Origin: Chrysemys picta bellii | Taxonomy: Eukaryota > Chordata > Testudines > Emydidae | NCBI RefSeq assembly: GCF_011386835.1 | Contig: NC_088792.1 | Location: 41,468,882-41,532,881 of the forward strand | Length of the DNA stretch: 64,000 nt | Reading direction: 5' to 3' | Shown: piece after piece, positions 53,401 through 56,470 of the stretch | How the letters are laid out: every line of letters starts with the position of its first letter | Numbering within the stretch: position 1 is the first letter of the stretch | Program-made: the position numbers and the translations under genes | The notes under the pieces: model-generated | What the model saw: the letters and a program-made list of their open reading frames with translations, nothing else | The model's database searches: none | What the model was told of the DNA's origin: nothing

Positions 53401-56364
53401 CCTGGTGCAAGTGCTGGAGGAACCAACTAGGGGCAGAGCTCTTCTTGACCTGCTGCTCACTAACAGGGAAGAATTAGTAGGGGAAGCAAAAGTGGATGGG
53501 AACCTGGGAGGCAGTAACCATGAGATGGTCGAGTTCAGGATCCTGACACAAGGAAGAAAGGAGAGCAGCAGAATACGGACCCTGGACTTCAGAAAAGCAG
53601 ACTTTGACGTAAGGGAACAGATGGGCAGGATCCCCTGGGAGATTAACATGAGGGGAAAAGAGTCCAGGAGAGCTGGCTGTATTTGAAAGAATCCTTATTG
53701 AGGTGCAGGAACAAACCATCCCGATGAGTAGAAAGAATAATAAATATGGCAGGCGACCAGCTTGGCTTAACAGTGAAATCCTTGCTGATCTTAAACACAA
53801 AAAAGAAGCTTACAGGAAGTGGAAGATTGGACAAATAACCCGAGAGGAGTATAAAAATATTGCTCAGGCATGCAGGAGTGAAATCAGGAAGGCCAAATCA
53901 TACTTGGAGTTGCAGCTATCAAGAGATGTTAAGAGTAACAAGAAGGGTTTCTTCAGGTATGTTAGCAACAAGAAGAAAGTCAAGGAAAGTGTGGGCCCCT
54001 ACTGAATGAGGGCGGCAACCTAGTGACCGAGGATGTGGAAAAAGCTAATGTACTCAACGCTTTTTTTGCCTCTGTCTTCATGAACAAGGTCAGCTCCCAG
54101 ACTGCTGCACTGGGCAGCACAGGATGGGGAGGAGGTGACCAGCCCTCTGTGGAGAAAGAAGTGGTTCAGGACTATTTAGAAAAGCTGGATGAGCACAAGT
54201 CCATGGGGCCGGATGCGCTGTATCCAAGGGTGCTAAAGGAGTTGGCGGATGTGATTGCAGAGCCATCGGCCATTGTCTTTGAAAACTCATGGCAATCGGG
54301 CGAGGTCCCGGCTGACTGGAAAAAAGCTAATGTAGTGCCCATCTTTAAAAAAGGGAAGGAGGAGGATCCGGGGAACTACAGGCCAGTCAGCCTGACCTCA
54401 GTCCCTGGAAAAATCATAGAGCAGGTTCTCAAGGAATCAATTCTGAAGCACTTAAAGGAGAGGAAAGTGATCAGGAACAGTCAGCACGGATTCATCAAGG
54501 GCAAGTCATGCCTGACTAACCTAATTGCCCTCTATGATGAGATTACTGGGTCTGTGGATGAGGGGAAAGCAGTGGACATGTTATTCCTTGACTTTAGCAA
54601 AGCTTTTGATACAGTCTCTCACAGTATTCTTGCTGGCAAGTTAAAGAAGTATGGACTGGATGAATGGACTATAAGGTGGATAGAAAGCTGGCTAGATCAT
54701 CGGGCTTAACGGGTAGTGATCAATGGCTCCATGTCTAGTTGGCAGCCAGTATCAAGCAGATTGCCCCAAGGGTCGGCCCTGGGGCCAGTTTTGTTCAATA
54801 TCTTCATTGATGATCTGGAGGATGATGTGGACTGCACTCTCAGCAAGTTTGCAGATGACACTAAACTGGGAGGCATGGTAGATACACTGGAGGGTAGGGA
54901 TCGGATACAGAGAGACCTAGACAAATTAGAGGATTGGGCCAAAAGAAATCTGATGAGATTCAACAAGGACAAGTGCAAAGTTTTGCACTTAGGATGGAAG
55001 TATCCCATGCACTTCTACAGACTAGGGACCGAATGGCTAGGCAGCAGTTCTGCAGAAAAGGACCGAGGGGTCACAGTGGATGAGAAGCTGAATATGAGTC
55101 AACAGTGCGCCCTTGTTTCCAAGAAGGCTAACGACATTTTGGGCTGTATAAGTAGGGGCATTGCTAGCAGATCGAGGGACGTGATCATTCTCCTCTATTC
55201 AACATTGATGAGGCCTCATCTGGAGTACTGTGTCTAGTTTTGGGCCCCACGCTACAAGAAGGATGTGGAAAAATTGGAAAGAGTCCAGCGGAGGGTAACA
55301 AAAATGATTAGGGGTCTGTAGCACATGACTTATGAGGAGAGGCTGAGGGAACTGGGATTGTTTAGTCTGCAGAGGAAAAGAATGAGGGGGGATTTGATAG
55401 CTGCTTTCAACTACCTAAAAGGGGGTTCCAAAGAGTCCAGATCTAGACTGTTCTCAGTGGTAGCAGATGACAGAACAAGGTCTCAAGTTGCAGTGGGAGA
55501 AGTTCAGGTTGGATATTAGGAAAAAGTTTTTCACTAGGAGGGTGGTGAAGCACTGGAATGGATTACCTAGGGAGGTGGTGGAATCTCCTTCCTTAGAATT
55601 TTTTAAGGTCAGGCTTGACAAAGCCCTGTCTGGGATGATTTAGTTGGGGATTGGTCCTGCTTTGAGCAGGGGGTTGGACTAGATGACCTCCTGAGGTGCC
55701 TTCCAACCCTGATATTCTATGATTCTATGAATGCAGGGCCAATCATGATTTGGCCCAAAAGTTGTTATTCAGAGTTAATATGCACATCCAACCTTAACTC
55801 TGCCCTGTGCCAATGCCCACAACCAGTTTCTGCCTATATCTTTGATACATTCTTACACACAAGCTTATATATTTCTAACAGCCATATACCCCCACTTTAA
55901 CATCCAATTATTTATTTGCAAGTCACATCTTTTCTTTTACAAGCTCATCTAAAGTGGAAGAAGGTACACATCCAATATGTTTTATTCTTTTATATAGATC
56001 TATATTGCTGATTAAATCAGATCCTACAGAAATCAAGATTGTACCTGAGTATGTCTGCCTCTGCTGTTACTTCTGCTCCCCTGCTAGGCCCGGACCTGGC
56101 TGCTTCCGTAAATATTTACCTTCTTCTGAGAAGGATCCAACACATCTGGATAAGCCTCTCTAGCCCATTTCTTTAAATCACTCAGATTAGGATTAATAAT
56201 AAATGCAAAATAAACAGACTGAACTAGAGTTTCAAAGGAAAAGCATAAGAAGGAGAAGCACTTTCATATCCACTCTCATACTGGAGACAAAACAATGACT
56301 TACCCAGTAGCTGCAAAGCACTGTGAATGAGAGAGATAAAAACCAGCAACATGGAGAGAGTCAT
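3227..56364 (-). CDS. MRC1: MRC1-like macrophage mannose receptor, complete gene (30 coding exons)
   Basis: The family is a type I membrane endocytic receptor of macrophages, dendritic cells and sinusoidal endothelium that takes up mannose, fucose and GlcNAc glycans, sulfated glycans and collagen. Thirty exons joined in phase give 1456 residues: signal peptide 1-20, cysteine-rich domain about 22-150, FN2 about 160-210, CTLD1 213-354, CTLD2 355-506, CTLD3 507-640, CTLD4 645-782, linker 783-795, CTLD5 796-935, CTLD6 940-1093, CTLD7 1094-1225, CTLD8 1226-1371, membrane helix about 1402-1422, tail 1423-1456. Length and exon count equal mammalian MRC1 as I know it. Every junction is GT-AG and no stop was met. 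Oddities are a WIN for WND change in CTLD4 and a short tail without the FENTLYF-type signal. A second copy lies just upstream of this gene on the same strand (from 62.1 kb). It may be one of several MRC1-like paralogs, as known in chicken, rather than the strict orthologue of human MRC1. Confidence 0.95.
3624..4245 (+). mobile_element. Solo-LTR-like element
   Basis: It begins TGTGACAGACC, ends GTCCCA, is about 620 bp, and is flanked on both sides by ATAT, fitting a solo LTR with TG...CA ends. It holds a TATA-like TTTTAAAAGG near 3793 and a four-fold GGGAGA run at 3866-3890. No coding region. It lies in the intron between exons 30 and 29. Family not identified. Confidence 0.55.
4447..4488 (-). 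CDS. MRC1: MRC1-like exon 29: juxtamembrane linker
   Basis: 42 nt, phase 1/1, reading [13 protein letters not shown]. It corresponds to the short stalk between CTLD8 and the membrane. Acceptor TTTTTGAAAG|GTATT, donor AAAG|GTATGA. The second gene copy has an exon of the same 42-nt size at the same place (63302-63343) with a different sequence, which supports both calls. Confidence 0.82.
5194..5390. mobile_element. Penelope-like terminal repeat, near-perfect palindrome
   Basis: Two 76-bp arms (5194-5269 and 5274-5349) are inverse to each other with one mismatch and a 4-nt centre (CTTC). The right arm runs on into CAGATTCAGACTAACACGGC, the end typical of this repeat. The arms share GTGGCACCTTTAAGACTAAC and AGCATAAGCTTTCGTGG with the other Penelope-like pieces in the window. 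Confidence 0.7.
5575..5650. repeat. Palindromic short repeat, copy 2 (left half)
   Basis: GTGAAATCCTGACCTCATTG followed by AAGTCGATGGGAGTTTTGTG; the right arm is decayed. Confidence 0.5.
5865..6032 (-). CDS. MRC1: MRC1-like exon 28: end of CTLD8
   Basis: 168 nt, phase 1/1. It reads [20 protein letters not shown], then [19 protein letters not shown] and [15 protein letters not shown]. The loop has EPS (1335-1337) instead of EPN but a full WND (1354-1356), which mammalian CTLD8 lacks. Acceptor ACATTAG, donor AAA|GTAAGT. Confidence 0.94.
6033..7470 (-). other. Intron between exons 28 and 27
   Basis: Holds the Penelope-like fragment at 6806-7290; the rest is AT-rich with nothing recognised. Confidence 0.6.
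6806..7290 (-). mobile_element. Penelope-like element, 3' fragment
   Basis: It begins with the terminal repeat (AGGAGTACTTGTGGCATCTT, CTTTCGTGGGCTACAG, CACTTCATCGGATGCAT) and continues with the region whose minus-strand reading is the end of the Penelope protein. Same order as at 33222 and 58876. Truncated before the GIY-YIG part. Confidence 0.65.
7471..7587 (-). CDS. MRC1: MRC1-like exon 27: middle of CTLD8
   Basis: 117 nt, phase 1/1. It reads [20 protein letters not shown], then [16 protein letters not shown]. Acceptor TTTTTTTCAG, donor GTAATT (weaker than its neighbours). Confidence 0.93.
8524..8676 (-). CDS. MRC1: MRC1-like exon 26: first part of CTLD8
   Basis: 153 nt, phase 1/1. It reads [20 protein letters not shown], then [20 protein letters not shown] and ECTRL, nearly identical to mammalian CTLD8. 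Acceptor TTAACAG, donor GTGAGT. The intron before it (8677-13109) holds the DIRS-like element. Confidence 0.95.
   Translation of the reverse strand, partial: LWPLLILHNSLEDALNQRNTDLGFISAVIATTSSPRIQKTGPRLPENALD
8720..11900 (-). mobile_element. Decayed DIRS-like tyrosine-recombinase retrotransposon
   Basis: On the minus strand I can follow, with many stops and shifts: a reverse-transcriptase piece ([15 protein letters not shown], then a FLDN form of the catalytic loop) near 11400-11240; an RNase H piece ([25 protein letters not shown]) near 10850-10680; and a tyrosine-recombinase piece ([16 protein letters not shown] near 9830-9600; SEICKA, WSTVNTF near 9290-9240). This domain order is that of DIRS elements. 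A motif TCTCCCACAATTCTGGA occurs twice (about 8729 and 9049), possibly part of split terminal repeats. The 141-codon plus-strand frame at 9932 is only antisense to it. It sits in the intron before exon 26. Confidence 0.7.
9505..9595. repeat. Two-copy tandem repeat of about 43 bp
   Basis: GGACATCTCTGGTGTGACAC and GGACATCTATGGTGTGACAC, each followed by ATTTTCC and TGGATGTTGTC, within the recombinase part of the DIRS-like element. Confidence 0.7.
12120..12680. repeat. Low-complexity A/T-rich stretch in the intron before exon 26
   Basis: Runs of A, T and short motifs (TATTTATTTATTTTTT, A14 near 12298, CCCAAAACCC). No gene or element recognised. Confidence 0.6.
13110..13275 (-). CDS. MRC1: MRC1-like exon 25: end of CTLD7
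   Basis: 166 nt, phase 0 to phase 1. It reads [20 protein letters not shown], then [20 protein letters not shown] and [11 protein letters not shown] replaces EPN, as in mammals. Acceptor CTTCCAG, donor GTAAGC. Confidence 0.94.
14207..14436 (-). CDS. MRC1: MRC1-like exon 24: first part of CTLD7
   Basis: 230 nt, phase 1 to phase 0. It begins with a Pro/Ser/Thr linker ([13 protein letters not shown]), then [32 protein letters not shown] and [12 protein letters not shown]. The DPYSxAFxWLQ segment is a hallmark of MRC1 CTLD7. Acceptor GCTACAG, donor GTG|GTAAGA. Confidence 0.95.
15531..15633 (-). CDS. MRC1: MRC1-like exon 23: end of CTLD6
   Basis: 103 nt, phase 0 to phase 1. It reads [20 protein letters not shown], then [13 protein letters not shown]. 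Acceptor CCCATAG, donor GTGAGC. A long open frame on the plus strand covers this exon but is only its shadow. Confidence 0.92.
15634..17245 (-). other. Intron between exons 23 and 22, first 1.6 kb
   Basis: No gene or element recognised. A T/C-poor, G-rich stretch near 16200-16520 gives long open frames on the minus strand that are rich in Tyr, His and Pro; these reflect composition only. Confidence 0.5.
17246..17325. mobile_element. Penelope-like terminal fragment
   Basis: GAGGTGGCACCTTAAAGACT, then ATTTGGGCATAAGCTTTCGT. It directly abuts exon 22, whose low end is 17363. Confidence 0.6.
17363..17559 (-). CDS. MRC1: MRC1-like exon 22: middle of CTLD6
   Basis: 197 nt, phase 1 to phase 0. It reads [20 protein letters not shown], then [20 protein letters not shown] and a divergent stretch [11 protein letters not shown] where the mammalian protein has a Gly/Arg/Ser-rich loop. 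There is no EPN, as in mammals. Acceptor TTCCAG, donor CAG|GTAAAC. Confidence 0.93.
18229..18417. mobile_element. Inverted-repeat transposon with TA target duplication (Tigger/pogo-like)
   Basis: The ends CACCTCTACCCCGATATAAC and GTTATATCGGGGTAGAGGTG are exact inverses, and TA stands on both sides. The inside repeats ACCGCGTTATA. 189 bp, no transposase, so a non-autonomous copy of a TA-targeting (mariner superfamily) transposon. The near-perfect ends suggest a fairly recent insertion. Confidence 0.75.
18720..18925. repeat. Degenerate GC-rich tandem repeat
   Basis: Units such as TTAACCTGGGTTGGCCCCAG, GGTAACCTGGGTGGACCCTG, each followed by a CAGRCCTGGCTCC-type segment, at a period of roughly 70-90 bp. 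Part of a GC-rich block that runs to about 19080 in the intron before exon 22. Confidence 0.5.
19375..19490 (+). mobile_element. Penelope-like 3' end fragment
   Basis: TTTTACTGGATCACAAGAAG, AGAGCTCTGTGAAGCTC and a tail near CACCCACCTTGTCTCTCT resemble the 3' end seen at 50770-50890, and in inverse form at 37668. Confidence 0.5.
19491..19970. mobile_element. Inverted-repeat transposon carrying a nested insertion
   Basis: Ends AGGCTATGGCTACACTAG and TAGTGTAGACATAGCT are inverse to each other. The body is split near 19622 and 19916 by a second element; if this is left out, the flanks join as CTGAG-TGACATAAG. The ends match the Harbinger-like block near 37650 in part. Confidence 0.65.
19622..19916. 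mobile_element. Nested inverted-repeat transposon
   Basis: Begins AGGCTAGGTCTATACTAC and ends GTAGTGTAGATGTACCCT, inverse with a few differences. The inside has further palindromes (CCCGCC...GGCGGG and AATTCAGCTACG...CGTAGCTGAATT) and is CpG-rich. The bases TGAG lie on both sides, as expected of a short target duplication. Confidence 0.65.
20332..20446 (-). CDS. MRC1: MRC1-like exon 21: first part of CTLD6
   Basis: 115 nt, phase 0 to phase 1. It reads [20 protein letters not shown], then [18 protein letters not shown]. The acceptor has a strong pyrimidine tract (TTTTTCCCCCCAG). Donor GTACAG is weak. Confidence 0.92.
20601..20746 (-). CDS. MRC1: MRC1-like exon 20: CTLD5 WND strand and start of CTLD6
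   Basis: 146 nt, phase 1 to phase 0. It reads [19 protein letters not shown], a short Thr/Pro linker, then [13 protein letters not shown]. The complete WND (909-911) pairs with the EPN of exon 19, so CTLD5 looks fully competent. Acceptor TTTTAG, donor AAG|GTATGG. Confidence 0.95.
21214..21287. repeat. Palindromic short repeat, copy 3
   Basis: GTGAAATCCTGGCCCCAGTG, then AAGTCAATGG, and the inverse arm CAACTTCAGTGGGGCCTGG. The best-kept palindrome of this family in the window. Confidence 0.75.
21557..21657 (-). CDS. MRC1: MRC1-like exon 19: CTLD5 EPN loop
   Basis: 101 nt, phase 2 to phase 1. It reads [20 protein letters not shown], then [13 protein letters not shown]. The EPN (889-891) with an aromatic residue directly after it and the following glutamates are as expected for a working Ca2+/mannose site. 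Acceptor TTTTTTAG, donor GTGAGC. Confidence 0.95.
22045..22620. mobile_element. Unclassified interspersed, LTR-like block
   Basis: A purine-rich, GC-richer block (GTGATGGGATGAAAACCCAT onward) that stands out from the AT-rich intron on both sides. It resembles LTR-type repeats in composition, but I found neither clear ends nor coding parts. Confidence 0.3.
22650..22717 (-). CDS. MRC1: MRC1-like exon 18: CTLD5 core strand
   Basis: 68 nt, phase 0 to phase 2. It reads [20 protein letters not shown], then QFT. A nearer AAG could also be read as an acceptor, but only GTTTAG|ATTTTA keeps phase with exon 17. Donor TAC|GTAAGT after the split codon. Confidence 0.9.
23663..23826 (-). CDS. MRC1: MRC1-like exon 17: first part of CTLD5
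   Basis: 164 nt, phase 1 to phase 0. It reads [19 protein letters not shown], then [20 protein letters not shown] and RKFLWKY, very close to mammalian CTLD5. Acceptor TTGCAG, donor TAT|GTAAGC. Confidence 0.95.
23938..23976 (-). CDS. MRC1: MRC1-like exon 16: linker between CTLD4 and CTLD5
   Basis: 39 nt, phase 1/1, reading [12 protein letters not shown]. It matches in place and size the short proline-containing linker of mammalian MRC1 between these two domains. Acceptor TTTACAG|GAAC, donor GTAAGC. Skipping it would keep the reading frame. Confidence 0.82.
24240..25500. mobile_element. Unclassified repeat-like block in the intron between exons 16 and 15
   Basis: Long stretch with GC-richer, LTR-like sequence, a pyrimidine-rich run near 25165-25230 and AATAAG near 25230. 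No protein domain seen. It contains GTTTTGATGGTATAATCTCA, which recurs at 26182. Confidence 0.3.
25695..25839 (-). CDS. MRC1: MRC1-like exon 15: sugar-site half of CTLD4, altered
   Basis: 145 nt, phase 0 to phase 1. It reads [20 protein letters not shown], then [19 protein letters not shown]. In mammalian CTLD4 the Ca2+ and mannose are held by the EPN pair, a following glutamate, and the Asn-Asp of WND. Here EPN (744-746) and Glu752 remain, but the WND site reads Trp765-Ile766-Asn767, and the aromatic residue two positions after EPN is Glu748. Both Ca2+ ligands of the WND are therefore changed. Acceptor CTATAG, donor GTAGGT. Confidence 0.94.
26395..26482 (-). CDS. MRC1: MRC1-like exon 14: middle of CTLD4
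   Basis: 88 nt, phase 2 to phase 0. It reads [20 protein letters not shown], then GFFWSDGSP. The open frame runs on for many codons past the donor (CCA|GTGAGT), but that extension has no lectin similarity and is intron. Acceptor ATTTTAG. Confidence 0.93.
27010..28060 (+). mobile_element. CR1 LINE fragment, old
   Basis: Plus-strand pieces read [20 protein letters not shown], then [19 protein letters not shown], the C-terminal part of CR1 reverse transcriptase, with stops and shifts. It is antisense to the receptor gene, in the intron between exons 14 and 13. Confidence 0.8.
28073..28135. mobile_element. hAT-like end fragment
   Basis: CCAGTGGTTCTCAACCAGGG resembles the CAGTGGTTCTCAA end of Charlie/MER5-type hAT transposons; the following GGGGTACA...CCCCTGGGG is partly palindromic. 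The other end was not found. Confidence 0.4.
28872..28999 (-). CDS. MRC1: MRC1-like exon 13: first part of CTLD4
   Basis: 128 nt, phase 0 to phase 2. It reads [20 protein letters not shown], then [14 protein letters not shown]. Acceptor TCATTAG; the donor is AGT|GTAAGT, chosen over an overlapping GT two bases upstream because it keeps phase with exon 14. Confidence 0.92.
29336..29538 (-). CDS. MRC1: MRC1-like exon 12: end of CTLD3 and start of CTLD4
   Basis: 203 nt, phase 1 to phase 0. It reads [18 protein letters not shown], then [16 protein letters not shown], a proline-rich linker (HPPVPEKK), and then [10 protein letters not shown] and SCFK, which begin CTLD4. Acceptor is CATGAAG|GAAG, donor AAA|GTAAGT. 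The same arrangement of a shared exon is found in mammalian MRC1. Confidence 0.94.
30330..31925 (+). mobile_element. CR1 LINE fragment with reverse-transcriptase domain
   Basis: Readable pieces: [40 protein letters not shown], then [20 protein letters not shown] and [11 protein letters not shown], which holds the catalytic FADD. Stops and frame breaks show that it is inactive. It ends near ATCTTCTATGAGTCTATG, a CR1-type 3' end. Antisense to the gene, between exons 12 and 11. Confidence 0.9.
31926..33221 (-). other. Intron sequence between the 30-kb CR1 and the 33-kb Penelope-like element
   Basis: Nothing coding. A partly palindromic unit near 32130-32275 (GAGCCTGATTCTTTGCAG to GGAGGATCAGGCCCC) resembles in layout the AAATCCTG palindromes. 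A/T-rich runs near 33000-33190. Confidence 0.45.
33222..34160 (-). mobile_element. Penelope-like element 3' part, with an inverted tail
   Basis: From the terminal repeat at 33222 (GGTTTCAGAGTAGCAG) into a minus-strand reading [16 protein letters not shown], then [14 protein letters not shown], the zinc-finger linker and start of the GIY-YIG endonuclease. The tyrosine of YIG is replaced by a stop codon. From about 33991 the sequence turns back: 34051-34160 is the inverse of about 33560-33680. Confidence 0.75.
34160..34545. mobile_element. Unclassified LTR-like block next to exon 11
   Basis: GC-richer sequence (GGGAGAGACAGCTATGAGAA to CACACCTGTGGGGTGTGATG) that ends 12 bp from the low end of exon 11 (34557). 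No domain recognised. Confidence 0.3.
34557..34705 (-). CDS. MRC1: MRC1-like exon 11: middle of CTLD3
   Basis: 149 nt, phase 2 to phase 1. It reads [20 protein letters not shown], then [19 protein letters not shown] and FTHWNSAMP. No EPN motif, as in mammalian CTLD3. Acceptor TTTACAG, donor GTATGT. Confidence 0.94.
35694..35809 (-). CDS. MRC1: MRC1-like exon 10: first part of CTLD3
   Basis: 116 nt, phase 0 to phase 2. It reads [19 protein letters not shown], then [20 protein letters not shown]. Acceptor TTGACAG, donor GTATGG. The intron before it, about 5.8 kb, carries the Harbinger-like and 39-kb CR1 remnants. Confidence 0.94.
36225..37665 (-). mobile_element. Harbinger-like DNA transposon remnant
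   Basis: On the minus strand, around 37150-36760, a decayed reading shows [35 protein letters not shown], then [10 protein letters not shown] and CRAINHLL, the N-terminal part of PIF/Harbinger (HARBI1-like) transposases. The right end has GTAGACATGGCCT, shared with the short inverted-repeat elements near 438 and 19491-19970. Stops within the frame make it inactive. It lies in the intron between exons 10 and 9. Confidence 0.65.
37668..37750 (-). mobile_element. Penelope-like 3' end fragment (inverse)
   Basis: ACAAGATAGGTGAGGTAATA, then TTCTATTGGATCAACTTCTG, the inverse of the 3' end at 50770-50890. Confidence 0.55.
37960..39020. mobile_element. Unclassified LTR-like block
   Basis: GC-richer stretch (from about CCTGTCCCAAATGAGGGGGC to GCAGAAGGGTTACACACAG). 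Several short overlapping open frames on both strands show no known domain. It resembles repetitive LTR-type sequence, but ends could not be set. Confidence 0.3.
39140..41080 (+). mobile_element. CR1 LINE fragment, old
   Basis: Plus-strand pieces read [38 protein letters not shown] and NFLINFD-like upstream parts of CR1 reverse transcriptase, with many breaks. It ends at CCTATGATTCTATGATA, the CR1 3' repeat. Antisense to the gene, between exons 10 and 9. Confidence 0.85.
41394..41470. repeat. AT dinucleotide run with a perfect palindrome
   Basis: AGAGCTTATATATATATATAAGCTCT is a perfect palindrome, followed by a long (AT)n and a short (TG)n run. It lies about 160 bp from exon 9. Confidence 0.85.
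41633..41746 (-). CDS. MRC1: MRC1-like exon 9: end of CTLD2 and linker
   Basis: 114 nt in phase 0/0. It reads [19 protein letters not shown] and a linker ending SGCRK that leads into CTLD3. The WAD in place of WND agrees with a non-canonical sugar site. Acceptor TTCAG, donor GTAAGG. Confidence 0.93.
42183..42340 (-). CDS. MRC1: MRC1-like exon 8: middle of CTLD2
   Basis: 158 nt, phase 1 to phase 0. It reads [20 protein letters not shown], then YTKWLHGEP and [13 protein letters not shown]. The Ca2+-loop position reads EPT rather than EPN, as CTLD2 also lacks the motif in mammals. Acceptor is TTCTTAG, donor CAG|GTAAAA. Confidence 0.94.
42817..42999 (-). CDS. MRC1: MRC1-like exon 7: first part of CTLD2
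   Basis: 183 nt in phase 1/1. It reads [18 protein letters not shown], then [20 protein letters not shown] and FIVSQLGF, the first half of CTLD2 with its extra N-terminal cysteine. Acceptor ATTTTAG, donor GTGAGT. Confidence 0.94.
44124..44270 (-). CDS. MRC1: MRC1-like exon 6: end of CTLD1
   Basis: 147 nt in phase 1/1. It reads [18 protein letters not shown], then [18 protein letters not shown], closing CTLD1 with the usual cysteine pair and the GYICK end strand. There is no EPN, and WEN stands at the WND site, as in mammals, so CTLD1 is not expected to be a strong sugar binder. Acceptor is TTTGAAG and donor GTAGGT. Confidence 0.93.
44271..45838 (-). other. Intron between exons 6 and 5
   Basis: In mammals this position carries miR-511. 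By eye I found neither a strand matching its mature sequences nor an obvious hairpin of that kind. No other feature recognised. Confidence 0.5.
45839..45952 (-). CDS. MRC1: MRC1-like exon 5: middle of CTLD1
   Basis: 114 nt in phase 1/1. It reads [19 protein letters not shown], then [10 protein letters not shown]. It contains the WIGLN core strand of the C-type lectin fold and the long-loop start. Acceptor TTTAG, donor GTAGGG. The following intron is where mammals carry miR-511; I saw no match to it here. Confidence 0.93.
46452..46616 (-). CDS. MRC1: MRC1-like exon 4: first part of CTLD1
   Basis: 165 nt in phase 1/1. It reads [20 protein letters not shown], then [20 protein letters not shown], then EIHEQMYL, the alpha-helical first half of CTLD1 and nearly identical to the mammalian segment. 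CTLD1 is not a canonical Ca2+/sugar domain in mammals. Donor GTGAAT. Confidence 0.94.
46779..46852. repeat. Palindromic short repeat, copy 4
   Basis: GATGAAATCCTGACCACACT, AAGTCAATGGGATGAGCCAC, then the inverse arm TTTCAATGGGGCCAAGATTT. In the intron between exons 4 and 3. Confidence 0.65.
47455..47820 (-). mobile_element. CR1-like 3' region, minus strand
   Basis: GAGTCATAGAGTTTAAGGTC, AGAAGGGACAACTAGATCAT, CTAGTCTGACCTCCTG is the inverse of a CR1 3' end (compare AGATGACCTCCTGAGG at 55680 and 31875). It continues with AATTCCTTCCTGACCC, also common in old CR1 copies. The only clear CR1 here on the same strand as the gene. Confidence 0.65.
47936..48031. mobile_element. Short inverted-repeat transposon (TAGGGT...ACCCTA)
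   Basis: Ends TAGGGTACCCAGATAG and GACATCCGGTCACCCTA are inverse with differences; the inside has AAAAATCAGGACAG and AAAATCGGGACAT. 96 bp. Matches a well-known type of amniote short transposon, but I cannot place its superfamily. Confidence 0.6.
48485..48658 (-). CDS. MRC1: MRC1-like exon 3: fibronectin type II domain
   Basis: 174 nt, residues about 155-212. The exon holds a full FN2 module: [19 protein letters not shown], then [12 protein letters not shown] and GFCPLK, with the four cysteines and the aromatic residues of the collagen-binding fold. In mammals this domain binds collagen IV and denatured collagens. Acceptor CCCCAG, donor GTAAGT, phase 1 at both ends. Confidence 0.95.
49530..49931 (-). 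CDS. MRC1: MRC1-like exon 2: cysteine-rich (R-type lectin) domain
   Basis: 402 nt, phase 1 to phase 1, residues about 21-154. This is the beta-trefoil domain that in mammals binds 4-O-sulfated GalNAc. It contains [42 protein letters not shown] and the end [16 protein letters not shown]. The tryptophan before YGTTDD, part of the sulfated-sugar pocket in the mammalian protein, is kept. Acceptor is TTGCAG; donor is AAG|GTACAG. It is separated from exon 1 by a 6.4-kb intron holding the largest CR1. Confidence 0.95.
50255..50890 (+). mobile_element. Penelope-like element, GIY-YIG end (second family)
   Basis: Plus-strand pieces read [17 protein letters not shown] and [24 protein letters not shown], the end of the GIY-YIG endonuclease of Penelope-like elements. 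A CTAAATGC...TATGTGGGTGAAA unit is duplicated at about 50281-50310 and 50329-50360. The 3' tail (CTGAGGAAGAGCTCTGTATG, TGTCTCGCTAATATCCTGGG) follows. Different family from the copies at 33 and 59 kb. Confidence 0.65.
51331..51522. mobile_element. Penelope-like terminal repeat, perfect palindrome
   Basis: Arms 51366-51439 and 51449-51522 (74 bp each) are exact inverses around AGTGGGCTG. The left side carries the outer end GGTTTCAGAGTAGCAGCCGT. It lies in intron 1. Confidence 0.75.
51778..51902. mobile_element. Penelope-like terminal repeat, short palindrome
   Basis: Arms with AGAAGAACAGGAGGACTTGT and its inverse, one mismatch, short loop; the right side ends ACACGGCTGCTACTCTGAAA. It lies 250 bp from the previous palindrome, and GGGGAATTC...GAATTCATTAACAG sequences around it look like one older repeat that was entered. 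Confidence 0.7.
52345..55738 (+). mobile_element. Near full-length CR1 LINE, with a nested insertion
   Basis: 5' part: the AGCAGGCTGGCTAACCTAGG and TTTAAACTAGGTTCACCGGG region. Endonuclease: [15 protein letters not shown], then after the nested insert [33 protein letters not shown] and [10 protein letters not shown]. Reverse transcriptase: [34 protein letters not shown], then [20 protein letters not shown] and FADDTKLGG. The 3' end has GATATTCTATGATTCTATGA. Stops and frame changes at about 52850, 53686, 54003, 54708 and 55237 make it inactive. The best-kept CR1 in the window, in intron 1, antisense to the gene. Confidence 0.93.
52871..53095. mobile_element. hAT-like short transposon inserted in the CR1 endonuclease region
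   Basis: Ends CAGGGCCGTCTCCAGG and CCTGGAGCCGGCGCTG are inverse with two or three differences. The flanks ACTGTATA (52863-52870) and ACTGTATG (53096-53103) form an 8-bp target duplication with one change, as hAT transposons make. Leaving it out joins the CR1 coding sequence at GVALY. Confidence 0.85.
56304..56364 (-). CDS. MRC1: MRC1-like exon 1: start codon and signal peptide
   Basis: The ATG is at 56364-56362 and the exon reads [20 protein letters not shown], a short polar start followed by a hydrophobic core, closely resembling the mammalian MRC1 signal peptide. It ends in phase 1 at donor GTAAGT. The exon is too short for an ordinary ORF scan and was found from the receptor model. The start is chosen because it is the only ATG that gives a signal peptide in phase with exon 2. 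Confidence 0.9.
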
Positions 56365-56470
56365 CACAAATTTTTAACTCCTTTCCACCAAGAGATGCGT
56401 TGCAATTTATTGCTGTCAATAAAATCCTTCTCAAACAAGCTAGGTGGCAGGTCTTCCTCAGTTTCAAAAG
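56365..56470 (-). promoter_or_regulatory. Putative 5' UTR and proximal promoter of the first MRC1-like gene
   Basis: Directly upstream of the ATG. On the minus strand a GAGGAAG (plus 56453-56459) could be an ETS/PU.1 site; PU.1 is known to drive MRC1 in macrophages. No clear TATA box or start site was identified, and there may be an upstream non-coding exon. Weak evidence. Confidence 0.25.
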
